The notes under the pieces were generated by a model. The model was not told the DNA's origin, did no database searches, and saw only the letters and a program-made list of their open reading frames with translations. A stretch of 58,912 bases of DNA from Oscillospiraceae bacterium (GTDB lineage: Bacteria; Bacillota; Clostridia; Oscillospirales; UBA644): the NCBI GenBank assembly GCA_015067385.1, contig SVMP01000001.1, forward strand, positions 1-58,912. Reading direction: 5' to 3'. The position numbers and the translations under genes are program-made. This document shows, piece by piece, positions 1 to 8,519 of the stretch; position 1 is the stretch's first letter; the number at the start of each line of letters is the position of its first letter.

Positions 1-386
1 AGCAACGTTGATGAATAAATGCTTTCAACGGCATTTTTTATCGGCAGGATAAGAAACATCGGAAGAAGCGAGTAAATTATCAGTAAGCCCTTTCTTCTAA
101 TCGGATCTTCGGTCGGCAATCCCTTTTCCCATTTTATCTCGCCCTTAAAAAGCGGTCCGATCGATGTGAAAAGCGTTCTTATCAAAACGCCGAGCGATCT
201 TCTGTAAACGAAGCATACCGCCAGAAGCGTTCCGAGATGAAGAAGAGACGTGAAAAAGATATCAGACACTTCTTCTTCCGTCCCCAACAGCTCCTGGAAA
301 ATTACAAGATGCCCCGAACTTGATACAGGCAGAAATTCCGTTAAGCCCTGTACAAGACCGAGGATGATCGATTTGATTAATGTCAT
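1..386 (-). CDS. uppP: Undecaprenyl-diphosphatase UppP/BacA, C-terminal part cut by window edge
   Basis: Reading the minus strand from an ATG at 386 gives 128 residues that run off the window start. The first residues carry the UppP hallmark GLVQGLTEFLPVSSSGHL, which holds the (E/Q)-rich and PGxSRSxxT-paired catalytic region of the family, followed by hydrophobic segments. UppP is a membrane enzyme that removes phosphate from undecaprenyl diphosphate to recycle the lipid carrier for cell-wall synthesis, and it often confers bacitracin tolerance. A cggagg ribosome site lies at 392-397 on the complementary strand. It is transcribed divergently from zapA, with its own promoter at 438-466. Only the N-terminal half is visible; the identification from the motif is firm. 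Confidence 0.93.
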   Translation of the reverse strand, partial: MTLIKSIILGLVQGLTEFLPVSSSGHLVIFQELLGTEEEVSDIFFTSLLHLGTLLAVCFVYRRSLGVLIRTLFTSIGPLFKGEIKWEKGLPTEDPIRRKGLLIIYSLLPMFLILPIKNAVESIYSSTL

Positions 387-437
387 TCTTACCTCCGTTT
401 TGGGTAAATGTCGGTCGTGTGTTGTGTTTGTTTTTTT

Positions 438-466
438 ATTATACCATAGAAAAATGAAAAAGTAAA
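438..466 (-). promoter_or_regulatory. Sigma-A promoter for uppP
   Basis: On the minus strand TTTACT (461-466) is separated by exactly 17 bases from TATAAT (438-443). It lies about 50 bases upstream of the uppP start and is the only good match in this divergent gap for that strand. Confidence 0.6.
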
Positions 467-496
467 TAATTTTACGCTATTTTCAGTAAAAAAATA

Positions 497-525
497 TTGC
501 ATTTTTTTTCTTTTTATGTTATTAT
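497..525 (+). promoter_or_regulatory. Sigma-A promoter for zapA
   Basis: TTGCAT (497-502), 17-base spacer, TATTAT (520-525), then a short leader to the zapA ribosome site aaaggag at 544-550. The uppP promoter lies back to back with it. Confidence 0.5.
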
Positions 526-561
526 ATAGGAAAACAAGACAATAAAGGAGTATTACTTCCC

Positions 562-909
562 ATGGAAAACGTTTATACAGTTAAAATAGCAGGCTTTGAG
601 CTCACTCTTTACTCTACCGAAAGCGAAGAATACACTCAGAAGATCGCTCAGGCGGTTGAAGAAAAGATCAAGGAACAGACAGCCGCTAACCCCAGCGCTT
701 CTCTTGCAAAAGCAAGCATCCTCGCTCTTATGGAGCTTTACGATCAGCTTATCAAGCTTCAGGTAGGCGCTGACAATATGCGTCTTCAGCTCAAGGATTA
801 TCTTGATGACACCACAAAGGCTATCGCCGAACGTGACGAAGCACGCAGAACCGCAGAAAAGCTCAGAGATGAACTTCTCGCCCTCAAGATCGACATCTCC
901 AACAAATAA
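562..909 (+). CDS. zapA: Cell division protein ZapA
   Basis: 115 residues, a usual length for ZapA. The N-terminal beta-rich part (VYTVKIAGFELTLYSTESEE) matches the ZapA globular head, and residues from about 45 on form a long heptad-like helix rich in Lys, Glu and Leu, as in the ZapA coiled coil. ZapA binds FtsZ in the cytoplasm and bundles its filaments at the division ring. The start follows aaaggag by a normal distance. The stop is 6 bases before the U32 peptidase start, so the two are co-transcribed; zapA beside a U32 peptidase is a common Clostridia arrangement. Confidence is high from sequence pattern and context. Confidence 0.9.
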   Translation: MENVYTVKIAGFELTLYSTESEEYTQKIAQAVEEKIKEQTAANPSASLAKASILALMELYDQLIKLQVGADNMRLQLKDYLDDTTKAIAERDEARRTAEKLRDELLALKIDISNK

Positions 910-915
910 GCAAAT

Positions 916-2922
916 ATGGAAATACTTTCTCCGGCAGGCTCACGAGAGGCTCTGCGCGCAGCCGTTTTTTCCGGCGCCGATGCCGTTTATCTGGGCGCTT
1001 CCGGTTTTAATGCGAGAATTAACGCCAAAAATTTTACCGATGACGAACTTCGGGAGTCAATAGCTTTTTGTCACGAACGCGGTGTTAAAGTGTATGTAAC
1101 AATGAACACCCTTGTTTATGACAAAGAGATTCCCGAGGCTTTGTCTCTTGCCGAATTTTTAACGGATGCCGGCGTCGATGCTTTCATCGTTCAGGATCTC
1201 GGACTTGCGAGCCTTCTGAAAAAATGTTCGCCATCCGTCCCTCTTCATGCAAGCACCCAGATGTCCGTCTGCTCTCTTGACGGCGTTGAGGCTCTTGCAG
1301 ACCTCGGCTTTTCAAGAGTGGTCCTCTCACGCGAGCTTTCTTATGAGGACATAAGCTTTGTCGCTTCTCATTCTCCCGTGGAGACCGAATTTTTCGTTCA
1401 CGGCGCTTTCTGTATGTCTTACAGCGGTCAGTGCTACATGAGCTCCATAATCGGCGGACGAAGCGGCAACAGGGGACTTTGCGCTCAGCCGTGCCGCCTT
1501 CCTTACAGAAACGGTTATACGCTGAGCCTTAAGGATAACTGTCTTCTCGAATACGTTCCGAAGCTTCTCGATGCAGGCGTTACATCTTTGAAGATCGAGG
1601 GCAGAATGAAGGGTCCCGAATACGTTGCCTCTGTAACGGATGCTTACGTTCGTGCAAAAAACGGCGAACCGTATTCCAATGAAAAAAAAGAATACCTTGC
1701 TCAGGTATTCAGCCGTCAGGGCTTTACGGACGGTTATTTTACATCAAAGCAGGGAAAGGATATGTTCGGTGTCCGAAAGGAAAACGAACAGCCGCTTAAA
1801 ATATCTCTTCCGAATGAGGAGTTTAAACGGTTTCCTCTTGACATTAACGTAAAAAGCGACGGTCAAACGGCTCTCGTATCCGCTTCATGCGACGACGGTT
1901 ACAGCTCGGAGACATCGGTTCCCGTTCAAAAAGCGGAAAAACGTCCCACTTCGGATGAAGAGATCATGACCGCACTTTCCAAATTGGGCGGAACACCGTA
2001 TTATATCAATACGTTCTCCTGCCAAAAAAATGACGACGATTTTATTCCCGTTTCTGTTCTTAACTCCGCACGCCGTGATATTATCAAAAATCTTACGGAT
2101 ATGCGTCTTACAAAAAACCAGGCTTTCTCTTTGAGAAAAGATCCACCTTATGTCTTTACGCCTGCGAAAAAAACGGAATTCGAAGCTCTGTTTTTTAATC
2201 CTGCGTCTATTCCCGAAAATGCCGATAAGCTTTCTCGAATATGGCTTCCGTCCGAGTTCTTTTTACGTAAAAATGCGGAAAAAACGGTTGCCGCTTACGG
2301 CGATAAGATAGGCATCGCTTTGCCGTCTGTTTTTCATGACAGCGAAAAAAGACAGGTCGAAAAACATCTTGCAGCCGCAGCTGAGCTCGGCGTAAAACAC
2401 GCTCTTTGCGGAAACATAGGGCATATACGCTTTGCTTCCGATCTGGGTTTTACAGTTCACGGCGATTACGGACTCAATGCCGTAAATGCGGAATCCGTCA
2501 GAGAATATTTTGCGCTCGGTCTTGACAGTCTCACTCTTTCCTTTGAGCTTACGATGCGTCAGGCGGAAGATCTGTGCGGCGAAAATACGGGTATTATCGC
2601 ATACGGCAGACTTCCTTTCATGATAATGAAAAACTGCGTAAAGGGCGGCAACGGCAAGGGCTGTGACCGTAAAGGCAAATCAGCCTTTCTTACCGACAGA
2701 ATGAAGAAGGATTTCCTTCTCACCTGCGATTTCGGCTGCCGCAACAGGCTTTGGAATGCCGATAAACTCTGGCTTGCCGATAAAAAACTTCCCCGCTTCG
2801 GGTTCATAAGATTTTTGTTTACAGACGAATCGGCTGCCGATGCGGAAAATATCATCAACTCTTATCTTGACCAAAATACCGATCTTCCTCTTAATATCAC
2901 AAGAGGCAGATACTATTCATAA
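916..2922 (+). CDS. U32 family peptidase / RlhA-type RNA hydroxylase family protein
   Basis: 668 residues. The N-terminus (EILSPAGSREALRAAVFSGA) and the family signature EFFVHGAFCMSYSGQCYMS near residue 160 are diagnostic of the U32 group. Cysteines in CAQPCRLPYR and a late Cys cluster (CVKGGNGKGCDRKG, TCDFGC) could bind a metal or Fe-S cluster. U32 proteins were named collagenases, but characterised members such as E. coli RlhA and TrhP hydroxylate rRNA or tRNA, and the length here (about 650) is close to RlhA. I therefore infer a role in RNA modification rather than proteolysis. It follows zapA in the same unit. The precise target cannot be read from sequence. Confidence 0.88.
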   Translation: MEILSPAGSREALRAAVFSGADAVYLGASGFNARINAKNFTDDELRESIAFCHERGVKVYVTMNTLVYDKEIPEALSLAEFLTDAGVDAFIVQDLGLASLLKKCSPSVPLHASTQMSVCSLDGVEALADLGFSRVVLSRELSYEDISFVASHSPVETEFFVHGAFCMSYSGQCYMSSIIGGRSGNRGLCAQPCRLPYRNGYTLSLKDNCLLEYVPKLLDAGVTSLKIEGRMKGPEYVASVTDAYVRAKNGEPYSNEKKEYLAQVFSRQGFTDGYFTSKQGKDMFGVRKENEQPLKISLPNEEFKRFPLDINVKSDGQTALVSASCDDGYSSETSVPVQKAEKRPTSDEEIMTALSKLGGTPYYINTFSCQKNDDDFIPVSVLNSARRDIIKNLTDMRLTKNQAFSLRKDPPYVFTPAKKTEFEALFFNPASIPENADKLSRIWLPSEFFLRKNAEKTVAAYGDKIGIALPSVFHDSEKRQVEKHLAAAAELGVKHALCGNIGHIRFASDLGFTVHGDYGLNAVNAESVREYFALGLDSLTLSFELTMRQAEDLCGENTGIIAYGRLPFMIMKNCVKGGNGKGCDRKGKSAFLTDRMKKDFLLTCDFGCRNRLWNADKLWLADKKLPRFGFIRFLFTDESAADAENIINSYLDQNTDLPLNITRGRYYS

Positions 2923-2948
2923 TATAAACTTTCTTGGAGGAACATACC

Positions 2949-3728
2949 ATGAAAATCGGAATTATTGCAGATATTCATCTGCCTAAAAAAGAACGTCCGG
3001 CACGTCCCGAGCCCGGCAAAAAGCCCGAGCCTGTTCCCGACGATCCGACGACCGTTAAAGTAAAGGCTTTCTATGAAAAGGCAAAGGCTGAAAAATACGA
3101 CTTTGTTTTTAATCTCGGAGATCTCATCAGCGACAGCGGAGACGAGAATGCGAATTATATGACCGCTTCCATGTTCTCCCGTTCAATGATCAGCTCCACC
3201 GTCAATACATATTACGTTCTCGGCAACCGTGACTGCATGTGCCTTCCCAAAGACCTGCTTCTCCATTGCTCCGAAACCCTCGGCGGCGCTTATCAGTTCA
3301 AAAAGGAAGATACTCTCTTCGTCGCTCTTGATGCAAACTATTCCTGCGACGGTAAGGCATATGCTCCGGGCTTTACGGATTGGACAGATTCCTTTATTCC
3401 CGAGGTCCAGCTCGAATTCCTTAAAAAACAGCTTGCCCGTGACGATTTCAAGCAGGCTGTCGTGGTTTGCCATCAGCGTCTTGATCTTTTTATGGACGGT
3501 CTTGAACACGTTAATCCCCATGTCGTTTCCAATGCGGAAGCTGTTCGTGAAATAATCGAGGCTTCGGGTAAGGTTGCTCTTGTTCTTCAGGCTCATTACC
3601 ACAGCGGCGACGATGTCGTTCAGAACGGCATCCGTTACTACACTCAGCCTGCTCTCTTCAAGAAAGGTGTCTTCTCCGTTCTCACTATCGATGAAAACGG
3701 CATTTCTATCGAACAGGAAACCGTATGA
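2949..3728 (+). CDS. Calcineurin-like metallophosphoesterase
   Basis: 259 residues from the ATG at 2949, chosen because ggagg sits at 2936-2940; a longer frame from a TTG at 2934 would overlap that site. The metallophosphoesterase motifs occur in order: D-x-H in GIIADIHL, GD in NLGDLISD, GNRD, then H in VVCHQR and a late H-x-H-like QAHYHS. This predicts a cytoplasmic phosphodiesterase or phosphatase with a two-metal site. The substrate is unknown. It overlaps the dUTPase gene by the ATGA junction, so the two are translationally coupled; a nucleotide-related substrate would fit but is only inferred. Confidence 0.85.
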   Translation: MKIGIIADIHLPKKERPARPEPGKKPEPVPDDPTTVKVKAFYEKAKAEKYDFVFNLGDLISDSGDENANYMTASMFSRSMISSTVNTYYVLGNRDCMCLPKDLLLHCSETLGGAYQFKKEDTLFVALDANYSCDGKAYAPGFTDWTDSFIPEVQLEFLKKQLARDDFKQAVVVCHQRLDLFMDGLEHVNPHVVSNAEAVREIIEASGKVALVLQAHYHSGDDVVQNGIRYYTQPALFKKGVFSVLTIDENGISIEQETV

Positions 3729-4165
3729 CTTTAAAATATTCCAGAATTGAACGAAACGGAAAAAAGCCCCCCGAGCCTTTTTATGCGACAGACGGCGCGG
3801 CAGGTCTTGACCTTACTGTTTTCGGAGAGAATGTCTCGATCGCTCCCGGAGGTCATGCTGTCGTTAAGACAGGTATCTGCGTTGCTGTCCCCGAAGGTCA
3901 TGTCGGTCTTATATTTATAAGATCGTCACTCGGTGTAAAGCGCGGCATCACGCTCTCCAACAGCGTCGGCGTTATCGACAGCGACTACCGAGGCGAGCTT
4001 CTCGTCTCCCTTTTCAACACTGCTTCCGAAACCGCTGTACTCAACGAAGGCGAACGTGTCGCTCAGCTCGTTGTCGTGCCTTGCCCTCGTCACGAACTTC
4101 TCGAATGTGATGAACTCGATAAAACCGATCGAGGCGACGGCAGATTCGGTTCTACAGGCAAATAA
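3725..4165 (+). CDS. dut: dUTP diphosphatase
   Basis: 146 residues, the usual size for a trimeric dUTPase. All five family motifs are visible in order: ATDGAAGLDL, RSSLGVK, GVIDSDYRGE, GERVAQLVV and the C-terminal RGDGRFGSTG, which closes over the active site. It hydrolyses dUTP to dUMP and pyrophosphate, keeping uracil out of DNA and supplying thymidylate synthesis. The ATG overlaps the stop of the metallophosphoesterase (ATGA). A strong hairpin terminator follows at 4179-4225. Confidence 0.95.
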   Translation: MTLKYSRIERNGKKPPEPFYATDGAAGLDLTVFGENVSIAPGGHAVVKTGICVAVPEGHVGLIFIRSSLGVKRGITLSNSVGVIDSDYRGELLVSLFNTASETAVLNEGERVAQLVVVPCPRHELLECDELDKTDRGDGRFGSTGK

Positions 4166-4178
4166 ACAAAAAATATCA

Positions 4179-4225
4179 AAGACCTATTCTCTGAGTTTTT
4201 CTCTGAAAATAGGTCTTGTTTTTTT
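4179..4225 (+). terminator. Rho-independent terminator of the zapA-dut unit
   Basis: Nine-base perfect arms at 4179-4187 and 4209-4217 are followed by g and seven T residues. It lies between convergent genes; in the other direction the T-run is weaker, so it may stop the rpiB unit only partly. Confidence 0.8.
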
Positions 4226-4670
4226 ATTCTGTTTCTGCGATATCTTCGTTTTCTTCTGCTTTTTCTACTTCGATAATAAGAAATTTGCTTTTGGAATCGG
4301 CGTTTTCTTCTGTTTTTACAGTGTATCCGTCAATTTCTTTTCCGTCTCTTACCGCTTTGAAAAAGTTAACGTTTTCTTTTTCTTCGATTTTAACATACAT
4401 ACCGTTCGCAAACACGAATTCGCCGTTTTCATATATCGCAATGCCCTTTGAATCAATGCCGCCGAGCGCTTTTTCTATCGCTCTACGCTTTGAATCACGT
4501 GTTACTGCCGAAGCGTAAATGCCGACGATCAACGCAAGAAGAAGCATAACGCCCGAAAAGATCAGCTTTATCTTGAAATCGACCTGCGCCGTCATAACGA
4601 CATAATATGTTGCCGCAGCCGCAATTCCCACTGCCGCAATAAAAACTATTCCCGTTACTGTTTTTTTCAT
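4224..4670 (-). CDS. Hypothetical small membrane protein
   Basis: 148 residues that I do not recognise. There are two hydrophobic segments near residues 5-25 and 35-55, then a cytoplasmic or external tail of about 90 residues of mixed charge. The tail has a beta-like pattern (GIAIYENGEFVFANGMYVKI) and ends in a Glu-rich stretch. It is the last gene of the AEC-tsaE-tsaB-rpiB unit, 18 bases after rpiB. The stop codon abuts the convergent terminator. No function can be assigned. Confidence 0.6.
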   Translation of the reverse strand: MKKTVTGIVFIAAVGIAAAATYYVVMTAQVDFKIKLIFSGVMLLLALIVGIYASAVTRDSKRRAIEKALGGIDSKGIAIYENGEFVFANGMYVKIEEKENVNFFKAVRDGKEIDGYTVKTEENADSKSKFLIIEVEKAEENEDIAETE

Positions 4671-4688
4671 ATCTCTTTACCCGGGCTC

Positions 4689-5111
4689 TTATTCGAACAT
4701 GTCGATTCTTTTTTTGTGCTTGCCGCCTTCGAACTCGGTCGTGATGAACGTATCCGTGATCTCCATGGCAACGCCCTCGCCGATAATTCTTGCGCCCATG
4801 CAAAGAACGTTTGCATCGTTGTGAAGACGTGTGTATTTCGCCGCAAAGGTTTCCGTGCAGACAGCCGCCCTTATGCCTTTAATTTTGTTTGCCGCCATGC
4901 TCATGCCGATGCCTGTGCCGCAAACGAGGATTGCTCTGTCGCATTTACCCGAAACTACCGCTTCACATGCTTTTTTCGCAAAAACAGGGTAGTCACAGCT
5001 TTCTTCATTTTCCGTACCGAAATCGCAAACCTCGAATTTCAGTTCCTCAAGATGTTTTTTTATCTTTTCTTTAAGCGCAAAACCTGCGTGGTCCGATGCA
5101 ATAGCTATCAT
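4689..5111 (-). CDS. rpiB: Ribose-5-phosphate isomerase B
   Basis: 140 residues starting at MIAIASDHAGFALKEK, the typical RpiB N-terminus. The frame extends 14 residues further upstream, but only into the end of tsaB. The active-site CGTGIGMS loop and the HNDANVL segment are present. RpiB interconverts ribose 5-phosphate and ribulose 5-phosphate in the pentose phosphate pathway; some members act on allose 6-phosphate. The start is 1 base beyond the tsaB stop (5113-5115), implying coupled translation. Confidence 0.92.
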   Translation of the reverse strand: MIAIASDHAGFALKEKIKKHLEELKFEVCDFGTENEESCDYPVFAKKACEAVVSGKCDRAILVCGTGIGMSMAANKIKGIRAAVCTETFAAKYTRLHNDANVLCMGARIIGEGVAMEITDTFITTEFEGGKHKKRIDMFE

Positions 5112-5112
5112 A

Positions 5113-5868
5113 TCAGTTGTTTTCCTTTTCTTTTTGTTTTTGTTCTGCGGCAAGCCTTTCGAGTCTCTCTCTTTCAGCCTGCGGCGGTCTTAAATAAACG
5201 GCGGTCAGCTCGCCTGCCGTCTTTTCTTCGTAAAATCCTTCTTTTATCGCTTCGAAAATACCTTCGGCGTGAATGTATGCAACGTTCTGCGCCGCTCTGT
5301 AAACCAGAAGACCGAACTGCTCGCATTTCTTTTCGAGAATATCTGCGCCGTCGCCTAAAATAAGGATCTTTTCTCCGCTTTTAACATATTCCGAAAGCTC
5401 GTTTACAAGCTCGGAGGCTTCTATCTGTCTGTCCTCGCAAAGCCTTGTAAATCCCGATCTCTCACAGCGAAATACCGCATTGTACAGCATTCCTCTTCTC
5501 GCATCGGAAACAGGGCAGATAATACCGTCAAATCCCTTTGCTCCGCACGCAAGCGCCGCCATCGTTGAAACAGCAAGGCATGGGAGCTTTTTCGCAAAAG
5601 CCAAGCCCTTTGCCGTCGAAACACCGATCTTAACGCCCGTAAATGAGCCCGGTCCGACCGTTAAAGCGATCTTGTTTATTTGGCTGACATCTGTCTGAGA
5701 ATCTTTTAATACGCTCTCTATCGATGGCAGCAGTGTTTTTGAATGTGTAAGCCCGCTGTTTGAAAATGCCGAGGCAATAACCTTTCCGTCTGCCGCTACG
5801 GCTGTGGCACAGGATTGCCCCGATGTATCAAAAGCAAGGATCATCTCATTTATGTTTTTTTCAGTCAT
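5113..5868 (-). CDS. tsaB: tRNA threonylcarbamoyladenosine modification protein TsaB
   Basis: 251 residues. The ASKHA-fold N-terminus (ILAFDTSGQSCATAV) and the KIALTVGPGSFTGVKIGVS segment are characteristic of TsaB (YeaZ). TsaB is the non-catalytic partner that activates TsaD in forming t6A at position 37 of ANN-decoding tRNAs in the cytoplasm. It overlaps tsaE by 8 bases and is followed at once by rpiB. The C-terminal 20 residues are charged and low in complexity. An ATG at residue 9 (MILAFDTSG) is an alternative start; the longer form overlaps tsaE. Confidence 0.93.
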   Translation of the reverse strand: MTEKNINEMILAFDTSGQSCATAVAADGKVIASAFSNSGLTHSKTLLPSIESVLKDSQTDVSQINKIALTVGPGSFTGVKIGVSTAKGLAFAKKLPCLAVSTMAALACGAKGFDGIICPVSDARRGMLYNAVFRCERSGFTRLCEDRQIEASELVNELSEYVKSGEKILILGDGADILEKKCEQFGLLVYRAAQNVAYIHAEGIFEAIKEGFYEEKTAGELTAVYLRPPQAERERLERLAAEQKQKEKENN

Positions 5869-6268
5869 CGAGCATTATCACTCTTTCATTTTCGTTTTCA
5901 CCGTAGCAAAAACTTATTCTTACCGCATTGTCGAAACCGTCGCAGTTCGTTCCTGCCCATTCGACAAATATCAGATCCGCATCACTGTCGTAAAACCCCG
6001 TCGAGTAAAGATCGTCCTCGTCTGTTATACGGCATAGATCGTAGTGCATTACCTTTTTGTCCTCGGTCATGTATTCGTTGCAAAGGGCAAATGTCGGGCT
6101 TGTTACACGCCCCGTATACCCCAACGCCTGCATACAGCCTTGAACAAAAACCGTCTTTCCGGCACCCATCTCACCGTCGAGACATACCGTGGCGCCTTGC
6201 GGAAATGTTTTCAAAAGCTCTGCGGCGATCTTTCTTGTCTGCTCCGCAGAAGTAGATATATATTTCAT
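5861..6268 (-). CDS. tsaE: tRNA threonylcarbamoyladenosine biosynthesis ATPase TsaE
   Basis: 135 residues. The P-loop GEMGAGKT lies near residues 32-39, followed by VTSPTFALCNEY and HYDLCRI, all hallmarks of TsaE (YjeE). TsaE hydrolyses ATP to recycle the TsaB-TsaD complex in t6A synthesis. It overlaps the tsaB start by 8 bases and follows the AEC transporter by 3 bases, so it belongs to that unit. Confidence 0.94.
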   Translation of the reverse strand: MKYISTSAEQTRKIAAELLKTFPQGATVCLDGEMGAGKTVFVQGCMQALGYTGRVTSPTFALCNEYMTEDKKVMHYDLCRITDEDDLYSTGFYDSDADLIFVEWAGTNCDGFDNAVRISFCYGENENERVIMLDD

Positions 6269-6271
6269 TTT

Positions 6272-7237
6272 TTACGTTAACTCCAATATTTTCATTATCG
6301 AGTTTACTACCCAGTACATCGCAGGTATCGTCAGAATATTCAACAGTATGCAGACAAACGTTATCGCATTGCCGAATACGTAGTCAAGCCCGTATTCCTT
6401 ATAAAAAACAGTCATCGAGATCATCGGGGATGCCGCAAACACTATCGTTATAACGCCCACCGCCATCGGTGAAAACAACCCCGTCAAAGCTAAGCCGACA
6501 CCTAAAACGAACGGTATAACAAAACATTTGAACGGAATGAAAAGATATGTCATTCTGTCCTTGAAAATATTTTTTATGTTAACACCGACAAGCATCATGC
6601 CGAGGTACACCATCGCAAGATATGACAGCGCCGAACCGAATTTATAAAGAGGCTCCTGAATAAATGACGGTAAATTGAATCCGAGCATTTTAAGGATAAA
6701 CGATATTATAAAAACGACTGTTACAGGATTTATGTGTATTCCTTTTTCCTTCTTTTCGCCCGAAAGCTTTTCGCCTCCGACTGCAAGCAGGGATACAGTA
6801 AGCGTCCATGAGATCATGTCCGACCCCAATGCGAATATCGTGCACGCAAGCGAGCCTTCGTCACCGAATATGCCCTGACATATCGGCATTCCCAAAAATA
6901 TTGCGTTCGGTGCCGAACAAAGCGACAGCAGAATGTATTTTCTTGCCGCCTCTGCCTTTGTTATTTTCGCAAACAGGAATCCTACGCCCAACAACATAAG
7001 AGTTATTACGGCGCCTGCAACGAAAAGGGGAAGCTGGTCGATTATCTGCTGTTTTGTTATGTTCTGCGAAAGCAGTTTCGATGCAAGCCATGCGGGAAAC
7101 ATCAGTCTCGTTACTATTTTCGACACCGCACCTGCCGCATCCTTGGATATGTAACCTGTTTTAACGGAGATAAAGCCTGCCGCCATGAACATACCCAATA
7201 CGGCGACACACTGTATAATAGTTAATATTTCACTCAT
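6272..7237 (-). CDS. AEC family transporter (auxin efflux carrier-like permease)
   Basis: 321 residues with about ten hydrophobic segments. The pattern fits the bacterial AEC family (malonate or organic acid permeases): helix-breaking motifs such as CSAPNAIFLGMPIC in the middle and a long helical repeat at each end. The substrate cannot be told; bacterial relatives move organic acids. It is first in the unit with tsaE, tsaB and rpiB, though the functions are unrelated. No clear ribosome site precedes the ATG, and the best promoter sits only 8 bases upstream of it. Confidence 0.82.
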   Translation of the reverse strand: MSEILTIIQCVAVLGMFMAAGFISVKTGYISKDAAGAVSKIVTRLMFPAWLASKLLSQNITKQQIIDQLPLFVAGAVITLMLLGVGFLFAKITKAEAARKYILLSLCSAPNAIFLGMPICQGIFGDEGSLACTIFALGSDMISWTLTVSLLAVGGEKLSGEKKEKGIHINPVTVVFIISFILKMLGFNLPSFIQEPLYKFGSALSYLAMVYLGMMLVGVNIKNIFKDRMTYLFIPFKCFVIPFVLGVGLALTGLFSPMAVGVITIVFAASPMISMTVFYKEYGLDYVFGNAITFVCILLNILTIPAMYWVVNSIMKILELT

Positions 7238-7245
7238 AATAAGAT

Positions 7246-7274
7246 ATTATATCACAGTTCTTTGCGAAAAACAA
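7246..7274 (-). promoter_or_regulatory. Sigma-A promoter of the AEC-tsaE-tsaB-rpiB unit
   Basis: Minus-strand TTGTTT (7269-7274), 17-base spacer, TATAAT (7246-7251). The -10 ends 8 bases before the ATG, so the predicted transcript would have almost no leader. Confidence 0.5.
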
Positions 7275-7306
7275 GTCCTGTTTTTGATTTTAACACAGAA
7301 AATCTA

Positions 7307-7335
7307 TTGTTTTTTTGGTAAATTTGTGATATAAT
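7307..7335 (+). promoter_or_regulatory. Sigma-A promoter for the VanY-like carboxypeptidase unit
   Basis: TTGTTT (7307-7312), 17-base spacer, TATAAT (7330-7335). The leader of about 75 bases has two small hairpins (around gacag/ctgtc and tttgga/tccaaa) that I could not match to any riboswitch. Confidence 0.5.
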
Positions 7336-7414
7336 TAATTGTTCCCGATAGGACAGACTTTGAGCTGTCTTTGTTTGGAAATCCAAAACATAATTAAGTA
7401 AGGACCGCACTTAT

Positions 7415-8515
7415 ATGCCCACAACAGACACCGCACGCCGCAAAAGACTTGCACGCAGACGCAGAAAAAGAATCATCCGAAAAGTGACCACCGCCGTTTT
7501 ATCCGTTGCCGTTATAGTCGCAACATTTTTTATCGTCTGGTCTATTATCGACCGTGATGATGACGTTACTGAAAACAATAATGAAAATTTCATTTCGGAC
7601 GAACACGGACAGTCCGACAGCGGAACCGTTTTTAACCCCGACCCCGATCCTGTTACTGATCCCGAACAGCCTCCCGTCGAAACAGAACAGAAACCCGATC
7701 CCGAACCCGAGCCCGAAATAAAAATGATGACTGTGGAGCTCAAAAAGGAAGATATAAAAAAGGGTATTCTTATCCTTGTCAACCGTCAGTATCTGTACGA
7801 TTTCCCCGAAGATGACAAGCTTATCGATATGTTTACATATAAATCATCCGCATATAAGTTTCGTGATACGGGCATGATGATCGACCCCGTTGCCGGTGAA
7901 GCGCTCAACGAACTGCTCGTTGATTTTTACAACCGTACAAATAACGGCGATGTTAATATTATCAGTACATACCGAACTCTCGACGATCAGAAACGTATCT
8001 ACGCTTCAAAGCTTGATTATTACGGCGGAGACGTTGAAACAACGGAAAAATGGGTAGCCGTACCGGGTGCAAGCGAGCACCATACCGGGCTTGCCATTGA
8101 CCTCGGTATCTACACATCCGACGGCGAAAGCTTCGATTTCAGAGGCGAGGACGAATATGCCTGGATCAATGAAAATTGCTATAAATACGGCTTTATCGTC
8201 CGTTACGATTCCGCTAAGACGGATATTACGGGAATAGCCTATGAACCGTGGCATTTCCGCTATCTCGGTCTGCCTCACTCCGAGATCATTTCAGGTACAA
8301 GTCTTTGCTATGAGGAATATATCGGCTACATCAAGGCGTATCCTTATGATGGCGACCATATGTTCTTTACATCCGAAACGGGAGACAAATATGAAATATT
8401 CTATCTCAGATCGGAAGGCGAGACAACGACCTTTGAGCTTCCCGAGGGCTCGGATTATTTCGTTTCCGGCAACAATGTTGACGGATATATCATAACCGTA
8501 AAGTCAGGAAAATAA
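7415..8515 (+). CDS. VanY-like D-alanyl-D-alanine carboxypeptidase (M15B)
   Basis: 366 residues. An Arg-rich N-terminus (about 25 residues) is followed by one membrane segment near residues 25-45, an acidic Pro-rich linker with repeated P-D-P-E (about residues 65-100), and an M15B domain. The zinc and catalytic motifs SEHHTGLAID (near 219-228) and EPWHFRY (near 276) are intact. It should cut the terminal D-Ala from muropeptides on the outer face of the membrane. About 85 residues of unassigned beta-like sequence follow the domain. A GNAT gene starts 4 bases after the stop. No vancomycin cluster is nearby, so this is a cell-wall housekeeping enzyme. Confidence 0.88.
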   Translation: MPTTDTARRKRLARRRRKRIIRKVTTAVLSVAVIVATFFIVWSIIDRDDDVTENNNENFISDEHGQSDSGTVFNPDPDPVTDPEQPPVETEQKPDPEPEPEIKMMTVELKKEDIKKGILILVNRQYLYDFPEDDKLIDMFTYKSSAYKFRDTGMMIDPVAGEALNELLVDFYNRTNNGDVNIISTYRTLDDQKRIYASKLDYYGGDVETTEKWVAVPGASEHHTGLAIDLGIYTSDGESFDFRGEDEYAWINENCYKYGFIVRYDSAKTDITGIAYEPWHFRYLGLPHSEIISGTSLCYEEYIGYIKAYPYDGDHMFFTSETGDKYEIFYLRSEGETTTFELPEGSDYFVSGNNVDGYIITVKSGK

Positions 8516-8519
8516 AAAT

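Noticed and set aside
7340..7400. Possible riboswitch in the VanY-like leader
   Set aside because: Only two small hairpins with no known core sequence; no evidence beyond chance pairing.
7415..8515. Vancomycin-resistance vanY
   Set aside because: No vanA, vanH, vanX or two-component genes are adjacent and the enzyme type is common in Clostridia wall metabolism.
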